Shown piece after piece: positions 17,796 through 24,150 of a stretch of DNA of 43,114 bases. The stretch spans positions 1-43,114 of the forward strand of contig JAFTSQ010000014.1 of the NCBI GenBank assembly GCA_017467205.1. The letters run 5' to 3'. Position numbers and translations under genes: made by a program. Under the pieces are notes generated by a model, which searched no databases, was not told the origin of the DNA, and saw only the letters and a list, made by a program, of their open reading frames with translations. Origin of the DNA: Clostridia bacterium (GTDB lineage Bacteria; Bacillota_A; Clostridia; Oscillospirales; CAG-272). Numbering within the stretch: the first letter of the stretch is position 1; each line of letters starts with the position of its first letter.

Positions 17796-18329
17796 TTATT
17801 CGCAAATGTAAACGCCCGCCTCACCGTCAACCAGAGGAAGTCTTACCGACACGAGCTCGCTCTTTGAGGTGGGGACGTTCTTGCCGATGTAGTCGGGTCT
17901 TATGGGTAGCTCGCGATGACCGCGGTCGATAAGGACGGCGAGCTGAAGCTCCTTCGGTCTTGCGTGAGAGAAGACCGCCTCGATAGCCGCGCGCGCAGTT
18001 CTGCCCGTATAAATAACGTCATCAACTATTATAACCGTTTTGCTGGTTATATCGCAGGGAATGTGACACTCCGCCGCTACGCTTTTGCGCTCGGTTTCGC
18101 TTATGTCGTCACGGTGGTGGGTAATGTCAAGGTATCCGAGCGGCACGTCAGCGCCCTCAAATTTCTTGATATTGTCAGCCAGCATTCTCGCAAGCGGTAT
18201 TCCGCGGCGCTTGACGCCGAGTAGGCAGATATTCTCCACTCCGCGATTTCGCTCGATTATCTCGTGCGTTATCCTCGCCATTGCGCGAACTATTGCCGCA
18301 TCATCCATTATTTTAGATTTCTCCGTCAT
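17796..18329 (-). CDS. pyrR: PyrR: pyr operon attenuation regulator / uracil phosphoribosyltransferase
   Basis: A 177-residue PRTase-fold protein. The PRPP loop VIIVDDVIYTGRTARAAIEA, RRGIPLA and the LDITHHRDD segment are those of PyrR, which binds pyr leader RNA when UMP/UTP is high and promotes termination. The frame is open 32 codons further up, through the terminator hairpin. The true start is ATG 18329, with GGAGA five bases before it. It is the first gene of the pyr operon and sits directly behind a leader carrying its probable RNA target. Confidence 0.95.
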   Translation of the reverse strand: MTEKSKIMDDAAIVRAMARITHEIIERNRGVENICLLGVKRRGIPLARMLADNIKKFEGADVPLGYLDITHHRDDISETERKSVAAECHIPCDITSKTVIIVDDVIYTGRTARAAIEAVFSHARPKELQLAVLIDRGHRELPIRPDYIGKNVPTSKSELVSVRLPLVDGEAGVYICE

Positions 18330-18339
18330 GGCGCTCTCC

Positions 18340-18374
18340 AAAAAAATAAAAGTCCTGCCGAGGTGACAAGACTT
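18340..18374 (-). terminator. pyr operon attenuator terminator
   Basis: On the minus strand AAGTCTTGTC and GGCAGGACTT pair (two G-T pairs) around a five-base loop, followed by TTTTATTTTTT. It lies just before the pyrR ribosome binding site. Its 5' arm also contains TCTTGTC, which can pair with GACAAGA at 18432-18426 to form the antiterminator. Confidence 0.88.
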
Positions 18375-18423
18375 TGATATACAAAGACAGCTCGGAGCAT
18401 AGCTGCACCGAGGAATTATATAC

Positions 18424-18458
18424 AATCTTGTCGATCTCTCTGTATCGGCTTAAAGATT
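18424..18458 (-). promoter_or_regulatory. PyrR-binding loop (anti-antiterminator) of the pyr leader
   Basis: On the minus strand a lower stem AATCTT/AAGATT encloses an upper stem CGAT/ATCG whose loop contains CAGAGA. That fits the PyrR hexaloop consensus CNGNGA, with the purine-rich ACAAG internal bulge on the 3' side. Forming this hairpin sequesters the GACAAGA needed for the antiterminator, so PyrR binding would favour termination. Confidence 0.82.
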
Positions 18459-18470
18459 TGATTTTTCATT

Positions 18471-18499
18471 ATTATAACACACGCGAGCGCATTTGTCAA
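18471..18499 (-). promoter_or_regulatory. Consensus promoter of the pyr operon
   Basis: On the minus strand TTGACA (18499-18494) and TATAAT (18476-18471), both perfect, are separated by 17 bases. Transcription would start near 18464, just before the PyrR site. Confidence 0.92.
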
Positions 18500-18531
18500 T
18501 AGGTGACGAAAAATTTGAGCGAAAATTTGCG

Positions 18532-18567
18532 AAAAAAGTGAGCAAGCGCACATCAGCGCTTGCTCAC
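18532..18567 (-). terminator. Terminator of the glmM transcript, overlapping the last codons of the beta-helix gene
   Basis: A perfect 12-base-pair stem GTGAGCAAGCGC/GCGCTTGCTCAC with a six-base loop, followed by T6 on the minus strand. The 5' arm is made of the final sense codons of the gene ending at 18553. It separates this transcript from the pyr promoter. Confidence 0.88.
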
Positions 18568-19239
18568 TATATCGTCGGGGGATTTCATTATACTGCTCTC
18601 GGGAACAAAGCCGCGCACGCGAGTGAGAGGATAGATATTCGTTGACGCACCGATAACGCTACCCGGGCAGAGCACGCTGCCGCAGCCGACCTCAACGAAG
18701 TCACCGAGTATTGCACCGAACTTTTTGAGTCCGGTCTCAATTCTCTCGCCCTCTGCCGCAACCGTTACGAGCGTTTTATCGCTCTTGACGTTAGAGGTAA
18801 CAGCGCCTGCGCCCATATGGGATTTGTAGCCGAGTATGGAGTCGCCGACGTAGTTATAGTGCGGCACTTGAACACCGTCGAAGAGCAGCGCGTTTTTTAG
18901 CTCGGTCGAGTTACCGACGACAGCGCCTCTTCCAACAAGGACAGAGCCGCGGATATACGCGCAGTGGCGCACCTCGGCGTCCTGCATAATTATCGTAGGG
19001 CCTGCTATTGACGCGGTGGGAGCAACCTTGGCGCTCTTTGCAATCCAGATATCCTCGCCGCGCTTTTCATACTCTTCGTCGGAGAGGGTGCTTCCGAGAT
19101 TCAGGATATAGTCGCGCAGGCTTGGGAGCGCCTGCCAAGGATACTCAAAGCCCGAAAGAAAATCGTATGCTACCGAGCACTCGGGGTGGGTAAAGAGCGC
19201 CTTTACCGTAAGGTGTGAGAGGACGGTTTTCTCATTCAT
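18553..19239 (-). CDS. Left-handed beta-helix (hexapeptide-repeat) sugar-nucleotide transferase-like protein
   Basis: A 228-residue protein. The first 70 residues are helical. From about residue 70 there are hexapeptide repeats ([LIV]-G-x4 pattern: ESAKVAPTASIAG-like, VLVGRGAVVGNST, YVGDSILGYKSHMGAGAVTSN), the fold of GlmU C-terminal domains and related acyltransferases. Unlike GlmU there is no N-terminal uridylyltransferase domain. Its start overlaps the glmM stop by four bases (ATGA), so it is coupled to phosphoglucosamine mutase and probably acts in UDP-GlcNAc formation or a related amino-sugar step. Families annotated as UDP-GlcNAc pyrophosphorylase-like in Clostridia look like this, but catalysis is not shown. 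Confidence 0.78.
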   Translation of the reverse strand: MNEKTVLSHLTVKALFTHPECSVAYDFLSGFEYPWQALPSLRDYILNLGSTLSDEEYEKRGEDIWIAKSAKVAPTASIAGPTIIMQDAEVRHCAYIRGSVLVGRGAVVGNSTELKNALLFDGVQVPHYNYVGDSILGYKSHMGAGAVTSNVKSDKTLVTVAAEGERIETGLKKFGAILGDFVEVGCGSVLCPGSVIGASTNIYPLTRVRGFVPESSIMKSPDDIVSKR

Positions 19240-20600
19240 ACGCCCGCCACCTCTCTTATCACGTCGGCAACGCTGTTTGCAATTCTCTTGCAATCGGCAA
19301 GAGTTGCAGCCTCTACCATAACGCGTAGAACAGGCTCTGTTCCGCTCTCGCGAAGGAGTATTCTTCCCTCCGAGCCGAGCTCTGCACACGCTGCCTCGAA
19401 GGCTGCCGTGACGCGCTCGTCACTCTTCGTTGCCTTTTTGTCCTTAACCCTTACGTTTACCGTAAGCTGAGGAAGGATTTTTACCGGCTCTGCAAGCTTA
19501 CCGAGGGTGAGCTTTGAATCAATGACCGCCTCCATAAGCTTTATGGCGGTAAGGATACCGTCGCCCGTGGTTGCGTACTTTGAAAGGATTATGTGTCCCG
19601 ACTGCTCGCCGCCTATCACGTGGCCGTTTTGCTGCATATTTTCGTAGACGTACCTGTCGCCGACGGTGGTCTGCTCATAGGCTATTCCCTCCTCGTCAAG
19701 CGCGCGGTAAAGACCCATATTGGACATTATGGTGGTTACGACGGTATTATTAGTCAGCTCGCCGTTCTTCTTCATCAGCGTGCCGAGGATATACATTATC
19801 TTATCTCCGTCAACCACGTTGCCGTCCTCGTCGACTGCGATGCATCTGTCAGCGTCACCGTCGAAGGCAAAGCCTGCGTCAAGGTGATTTTCGCGCACGA
19901 GAGTGACGAGCCCCTCGATATGAGTTGAGCCCGCGTCAACGTTGATATTGACGCCTGACGGATTTGCGTTTATCGTATAGGTTTTAGCTCCAAGCGCGTC
20001 GAAGACGCTCTTTGCTATCATCCAAGAGCCGCCGTTTGCCGCGTCAAGTCCTATTCTGTAATTCTTGAAGGAGTGGCGCGAGAGCGAGATAAGGTAGCCG
20101 ATATATCTGTTTCTTCCCGCAGAGTAGTCGACTATCTTGCCTACGGCGTCGCCCGTGGCAAAGGGGATATCCTTGCCAAGTCCGAAAGCCTCAAGCTCTC
20201 CGTCAAGATAGAGCTCGATTTTCTCAATGGTTTCATCGTCTATCTTCTCGCCGCGACTGTTGACGAGCTTTATGCCATTATCGGTGAAGGGATTGTGGCT
20301 TGCGGATATCATTATTCCGCAGTCGAAGCTATCAACGCTCGTTACGTAGGATACGCTCGGAGTTGTGGTTACGTGGAGCATATAAGCGTCAGCACCCGAG
20401 GCGGCAAGTCCTGCCGCTATTGCATACTCGAGCATATAGCTTGAGCGGCGGGTATCCTTTCCTATTACGGCGCGCACCTTATACGAGGGCGACTGCTTAT
20501 AATAGTAGCCGAGGAAACGGCCTATCATATATGCGTGCGTGGCGGTGAGGTCTATACCTGCCTCTCCGCGAAATCCGTCAGTTCCAAAATACTTTCCCAT
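19236..20600 (-). CDS. glmM: Phosphoglucosamine mutase
   Basis: A 454-residue enzyme that converts glucosamine-6-phosphate to glucosamine-1-phosphate for peptidoglycan precursors. GKYFGTDGFRG is the GlmM N terminus. The phosphoserine S101 is in MISASHNPFTDNGIK, the metal loop is FDGDADRC, and GGEQSGHII and the C-terminal RESGTEPVLRVMVEA phosphate-binding segment are present. GGAGG lies six bases before the ATG. It forms a two-gene unit with the beta-helix protein. Confidence 0.96.
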   Translation of the reverse strand: MGKYFGTDGFRGEAGIDLTATHAYMIGRFLGYYYKQSPSYKVRAVIGKDTRRSSYMLEYAIAAGLAASGADAYMLHVTTTPSVSYVTSVDSFDCGIMISASHNPFTDNGIKLVNSRGEKIDDETIEKIELYLDGELEAFGLGKDIPFATGDAVGKIVDYSAGRNRYIGYLISLSRHSFKNYRIGLDAANGGSWMIAKSVFDALGAKTYTINANPSGVNINVDAGSTHIEGLVTLVRENHLDAGFAFDGDADRCIAVDEDGNVVDGDKIMYILGTLMKKNGELTNNTVVTTIMSNMGLYRALDEEGIAYEQTTVGDRYVYENMQQNGHVIGGEQSGHIILSKYATTGDGILTAIKLMEAVIDSKLTLGKLAEPVKILPQLTVNVRVKDKKATKSDERVTAAFEAACAELGSEGRILLRESGTEPVLRVMVEAATLADCKRIANSVADVIREVAGV

Positions 20601-20638
20601 AATTGCCTCCTAAACAATTTTAAGTTATATTCAGTTAC

Positions 20639-20668
20639 ATTATATTAAATGAGGAATTTTTGCGACAA
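20639..20668 (-). promoter_or_regulatory. Possible glmM promoter
   Basis: On the minus strand TTGTCG (20668-20663) and TATAAT (20644-20639) with an 18-base spacer. The -35 is weak and lies beside the stop of the upstream gene. Confidence 0.55.
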
Positions 20669-20669
20669 A

Positions 20670-21011
20670 TCAGAAGTTATCGCCGTTATAGCCCCATATG
20701 CTGCACTCGTCGTACTGAACGTAGACTCTGTCGCGCGGAAGAGAGAGCACCTCGTTCATTATATCGCATATTCTGGCGGTGAGGCGGGAATATGCATCGG
20801 GAGATGCCTTTCCGAAGAGCTTGACGTTTACCATAGCGCAAAGTCCCGCCTTGCCGGAAAACGCCATATCCTGCTCGCCTGCAAAATTAAGCATAAGCCA
20901 TCTCTCGCTTTTACCGGGAATAATGGCTATGGCTTCGCCAAGGCGAGCGGTGAGCTCCCTTTTCTGCTCATCACTTATTTTTTCGGTGGTTTTAGTATCG
21001 ATAAACGGCAT
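20670..21011 (-). CDS. MIF-family tautomerase (macrophage migration inhibitory factor homologue)
   Basis: A 113-residue protein of exactly MIF length. The catalytic N-terminal proline follows Met (MPFID). A lysine in IPGKSERW matches the MIF active-site lysine. MAFSGKAGLCAMV aligns with the MIF segment around its CxxC, but here only the first Cys is kept (CAMV). The C-terminal half (AYSRLTARICDIM, then LPRDRVYVQYDE and WGYNGDNF) matches MIF closely. Known members tautomerise phenylpyruvate or dopachrome; a bacterial substrate is not known from sequence. AGAGGAA precedes the ATG. It starts 11 bases after folC, so it is probably co-transcribed with the folate genes. Confidence 0.85.
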   Translation of the reverse strand: MPFIDTKTTEKISDEQKRELTARLGEAIAIIPGKSERWLMLNFAGEQDMAFSGKAGLCAMVNVKLFGKASPDAYSRLTARICDIMNEVLSLPRDRVYVQYDECSIWGYNGDNF

Positions 21012-21022
21012 AATTTTTCCTC

Positions 21023-22285
21023 TTAAACAAAATCAATAATATCAACGTAAGTATAGAGCGAGCCGAGGCAGACGAGGGGGGTATTCAGCTCTCTTGCACG
21101 CTCCTTTGCAAAGAGAAACGCCCCCTTAATATTTGACACGGGGGTGGTCTTTACCCCGTTTTCCGAAAGCACGTCGGCATACTCCTCGGCAGAAAGGGCG
21201 CGAGGACTTGCGGGAGTGAGAGTCACTGCCTCGTCGGCTATTTCGGAGAGCTTTTTCGCTATGAAGCGGTAGTCCTTATCCCTAAGAACGCCCGTAAGAA
21301 CGAGAGGACGCTTATCCTTAAAATACCTCTTTACGCTCTCGACAGCGCTCGCTATTCCCTGCGGATTATGCGCACCGTCGAAAATCACGAGCGGGTCGCG
21401 GCTGATTATCTCAAACCTCGCGTGCCACTCGGCGCGCCAAAGCCCTGAAAGAACTGCATCCTCGGGAATATTCATACCGCAAGAGCGGAGGATATCCACC
21501 GCCTCAAGAACTATTGCGGCATTCCTCGGCTGATACTCGCCGAGCAGATTTATTTTGACACGCCCCCGCGCCTTATAGGAAAATTCGCTCCCTTCAAGGC
21601 TGAAGGATTTGATTTGCAATGCGGAATAGTCGACCTCGAAAAATGGCGAGCCTGCGTCCTTTGCACGACTCTCTATCACCTCGCGTGCGCTCTGCGAATC
21701 ACCGCCGTAAAGGATGGGCACACCGCTCTTTATTATACCCGCTTTTTCGGCGGCTATTTTCTCGGGCGTATCACCAAGATAGTCGGTGTGGTCAAGGGCT
21801 ATGCCGGTTATAACAGAGAGGCTTGGAGTTTTTATTATATTGGTGGAATCCAGCCTGCCGCCCATTCCCGCCTCGAGCACTACTACCTCACAGCCTGCCT
21901 CGAGAAAATACTCAAAGGCGATAGCCGTTATAAGCTCAAACTCGGTAGGCTTATCGGTCATTGAATCTGCTATCGGGCGAACCCTTTCGGTTATTTTTGC
22001 GAGTGCGTCGTTCGGGATATTCTCACCGTTTACACGCATACGCTCGTTAAAGGATTTGATATAGGGGGAGGTATAAAGTCCTGTTTTGTAGCCTGCATCG
22101 GTGAGTATTGAGGAAAGCATTGAGCAAAACGAGCCCTTGCCGTTAGTTCCCGCTACGTGAATGAATTTCAGCTTATCCTGCGGATTGCCGAGCTTTTCGC
22201 AAAGCTCGCTTATGCGCTCAAGCCCCGGCTTGCAGAAGGTCCAATTCACCTTATGGATATATTCAAGTGCACTCTCGTAGGTCAA
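21023..22285 (-). CDS. folC: Folylpolyglutamate synthase / dihydrofolate synthase
   Basis: A 420-residue Mur-ligase-fold enzyme that adds glutamate to folates. HVAGTNGKGSFCSML is the P-loop, TSPYIKSFNERMRVNGENI the folate-site loop, EAGMGGRLDSTNII the metal/omega segment, and IFDGAHNPQG the C-terminal domain motif. The start is a TTG (22285) overlapping the folT stop as TTGA. No ATG lies nearby and the family N terminus (YESALEYIH) begins here. A GGAGG sits 12 bases upstream, so the long spacing plus coupling with folT probably sets expression. Confidence 0.93.
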   Translation of the reverse strand: MTYESALEYIHKVNWTFCKPGLERISELCEKLGNPQDKLKFIHVAGTNGKGSFCSMLSSILTDAGYKTGLYTSPYIKSFNERMRVNGENIPNDALAKITERVRPIADSMTDKPTEFELITAIAFEYFLEAGCEVVVLEAGMGGRLDSTNIIKTPSLSVITGIALDHTDYLGDTPEKIAAEKAGIIKSGVPILYGGDSQSAREVIESRAKDAGSPFFEVDYSALQIKSFSLEGSEFSYKARGRVKINLLGEYQPRNAAIVLEAVDILRSCGMNIPEDAVLSGLWRAEWHARFEIISRDPLVIFDGAHNPQGIASAVESVKRYFKDKRPLVLTGVLRDKDYRFIAKKLSEIADEAVTLTPASPRALSAEEYADVLSENGVKTTPVSNIKGAFLFAKERARELNTPLVCLGSLYTYVDIIDFV

Positions 22286-22851
22286 TTCTTACTCACTCCT
22301 CCCAAAAATCCGTCTATCATACGGCGGAAGCTTTTGTTTTTATAAAGCATACAAAGCACGGCTATCTCAACGGGTGCGATAACGAGATACATCGGGATGC
22401 GCCAAAGCACCAGCCAGCCGTAAAACTGATAGAGCCCTATCGGCTTTATTATCATTGAACCGACGATATGCGCGACACCACCCGCCACGATAAACTGCAG
22501 ACATCCGCGCTGCCTTACCGCGAATTTTGCCACGAGCCCCGCGACAAAGCCAACGAACGCCGCGCCTGCCGTTACGATAAGGTTTGGCGGATAGGTTTGC
22601 GGCGACAATAGATAGCTGATAAGGTCGGACGCTATGCCCGTCAGCGCACCTGCGATAGGCCCGAGGAATACGCCCGAAAAGATTATCGGCAGATTCTCAA
22701 AGGTCACGCGAAAGAGTCCGTCACCAAAGTTCAGCGCGGTTTTGCAGAACATACCGATAACGACGCTCATTGCCGTCAGCATTGCGGCAAGGCAGAGGAA
22801 TTTGAGGCTCTTAAATAGCGGAATTTTGTTTCTTTTTTCTTGCTTTGACAT
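22282..22851 (-). CDS. folT: Folate-specific ECF transporter S component
   Basis: A 189-residue membrane protein with about six hydrophobic segments. LCLAAMLTAMSVVIGMF near the N terminus, FENLPIIFSGVFLGPIAGALTGIASDLISYLL and PPNLIVTAGAAFVGFVAGL are typical of FolT-type substrate-binding subunits of energy-coupling-factor importers. The frame is open 49 codons upstream through the riboswitch, but ATG 22851 has GGAGG eight bases before it. A THF riboswitch in the leader and the coupled folC gene fix folate as the substrate. The shared ECF energising module is not in the window. Confidence 0.92.
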   Translation of the reverse strand: MSKQEKRNKIPLFKSLKFLCLAAMLTAMSVVIGMFCKTALNFGDGLFRVTFENLPIIFSGVFLGPIAGALTGIASDLISYLLSPQTYPPNLIVTAGAAFVGFVAGLVAKFAVRQRGCLQFIVAGGVAHIVGSMIIKPIGLYQFYGWLVLWRIPMYLVIAPVEIAVLCMLYKNKSFRRMIDGFLGGVSKN

Positions 22852-22855
22852 AAAA

Positions 22856-22897
22856 ATACCCTCCTTCACAGATTTACATCTCATTACCGGAGGATAT
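22856..22897 (-). promoter_or_regulatory. Shine-Dalgarno sequestor hairpin (expression platform of the THF riboswitch)
   Basis: On the minus strand ATATCCTCC (22897-22889) can pair with GGAGGGTAT (22864-22856), nine base pairs with one G-T, covering the folT ribosome binding site. The competing partner GTTACC, which overlaps the 3' strand of aptamer P1, can pair with GGTAAT just after the anti-SD. Aptamer folding and SD exposure would then be mutually exclusive. Confidence 0.75.
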
Positions 22898-22914
22898 GGC
22901 TTTATTCTCTTGGT

Positions 22915-23014
22915 AACAGTGGGATGCGAAAGCCGTACCGCAGACATAAAGTCATTCGTCCGAAAGACAACTCCCCGTTCAATCGGCACTAAACGCACGG
23001 TTTTCTACTCTGTT
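22915..23014 (-). ncRNA. Tetrahydrofolate (THF-I) riboswitch
   Basis: The minus strand keeps the THF aptamer order: AACAGAGTAGA (P1 5' strand and conserved AGAGTAGA), P2 5' strand GAAAACCGT, GCGTTTAGTG, P3 GTGCCGA/TCGGAC enclosing ACGGGGAGTTGTC, then GCGGTACGG, P2 3' strand ACGGCTTTC, GCATCCC and P1 3' strand CTGTT. The loop GGGA can form the family pseudoknot with TCCC of GCATCCC. Its place before folT-folC is the usual one for this class. Confidence 0.88.
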
Positions 23015-23023
23015 TTCATAATT

Positions 23024-23052
23024 ATTATAGCACACAATAAAGCCGATTGCAA
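23024..23052 (-). promoter_or_regulatory. Promoter of the folT-folC-MIF operon
   Basis: On the minus strand TTGCAA (23052-23047) and TATAAT (23029-23024) with a 17-base spacer. Transcription would start near 23017, right at the riboswitch. Confidence 0.85.
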
Positions 23053-23081
23053 TATATTTTTTCTTGCCAATAAAATTTTAT

Positions 23082-23112
23082 AAAAAACGCGCCCCCGAAA
23101 AATCGGGGGCGC
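23082..23112 (-). terminator. Terminator of the SPFH/zinc-ribbon cluster
   Basis: A perfect 10-base-pair stem GCGCCCCCGA/TCGGGGGCGC with a four-base loop, followed on the minus strand by GTTTTTT. It lies 24 bases past the last stop of the cluster. Confidence 0.93.
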
Positions 23113-23135
23113 ATAACTTAAGCTTTTGCGCGAAA

Positions 23136-24032
23136 TTAATTCTTCTCGATAGCTACTTGATAGTAGGTCGTCTGACCTTCTATATAGTAGATATATCCGG
23201 GAGGCGCTTTCAAGGTGGTGATAAGGTAATAAACCTTTTCTTCACTGTCAGCCGTGTGCGACATAGTAACGTTTGAGCTGTATCCCTCGTCGATAAGGTT
23301 ATACTGCTCATCGTAAAGACGAACGTAAAGATCCTTATCGCTTGAGAATGTAGTAGTTACCGTTTCACCGGCTGCGCATTTAACATAGCGCAAATCCGCG
23401 GTGTTGGAGAAATCAAGAGAATCAGAAAGATTGTACTCAAGATTACCGGCTCCGTCTGCCGTATGATAATATCCCGCAGTTCCCTCAAATTCAACGTAAA
23501 GCTCGTAGTACGCTGAGCCGTACATATTATAATTTTCTTCAGCCAATGCTGAATCGGAGAAATTGGTGGAAATATAATAGGTACTGTCAGCTTCAACCGG
23601 AACAAAATAGGTTATTCCGTTGTAATCGGACTCTACCTCTCTGAGCCTTTCGTCATAGACACTTATTTCCGGGTAATATGAGTTCCCGTCCGTATTCTTC
23701 GTGTAAACGAAGAGCACACCGTCATAAGACGGCCAGAAGCTGACGTAATAATCGTCTTCCTCGGGCGAGAAGTATACCATATACGAGCTCGAGCCGGAAC
23801 TGCCGCCTATAACGTTGTCAGGTCCGGAGGCTTCTCCGCTGCCGAATCCGCCTGCAAGCATAGGCATCAAGAAGATTATGATACCCAAGAGGACGCAAGC
23901 TATCGGAAGCACGAGCCGCTTAACGACAGACGCCGAGCGGTCCTTCATACCGAGTACGAAGAGCACGACGCCTGCTGCTATTGCAGCTATGGCAAGAATT
24001 CTCATACCTCCAACAAATCTGAAAAGCGTCAC
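23136..24032 (-). CDS. Membrane-anchored protein with extracytoplasmic domain; apparent 3' half of a split gene
   Basis: I do not recognise this protein (298 residues from a GTG at 24032). Two hydrophobic segments (about residues 10-29 and 38-60) are followed by a Tyr/Ser/Asp-rich, probably beta-rich outer domain of about 230 residues. The GTG has no ribosome binding site and cuts through a third hydrophobic segment. The same frame is open upstream past the stop of the preceding gene, reading a polar linker, then PWLKILLVVLGAFLAIGLLV, with no ATG, GTG or TTG before 24032. ATG 24005 has GGAGG only one base away. This suggests the segment is translated as a continuation of the upstream gene after a frame change, or that a longer gene has been broken. 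See the findings. Confidence 0.65.
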   Translation of the reverse strand: MTLFRFVGGMRILAIAAIAAGVVLFVLGMKDRSASVVKRLVLPIACVLLGIIIFLMPMLAGGFGSGEASGPDNVIGGSSGSSSYMVYFSPEEDDYYVSFWPSYDGVLFVYTKNTDGNSYYPEISVYDERLREVESDYNGITYFVPVEADSTYYISTNFSDSALAEENYNMYGSAYYELYVEFEGTAGYYHTADGAGNLEYNLSDSLDFSNTADLRYVKCAAGETVTTTFSSDKDLYVRLYDEQYNLIDEGYSSNVTMSHTADSEEKVYYLITTLKAPPGYIYYIEGQTTYYQVAIEKN

Positions 24033-24150
24033 AAGGAGACCAATTGCTAAAAATGCACCGAGGACGACTAACAGAATCTTGAGCCACGGCTTGTCACCGC
24101 CCGCGCTTCTGTTTTGCGCGGGGCGATGATTTACCTTTTGAGATTGCGAC

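Noticed and set aside
18330..18425. Longer PyrR starting at 18425
   Set aside because: The extra 32 residues are translated from the attenuator hairpin and are Cys/Ser-rich with no PyrR similarity; the ATG at 18329 has its own binding site.
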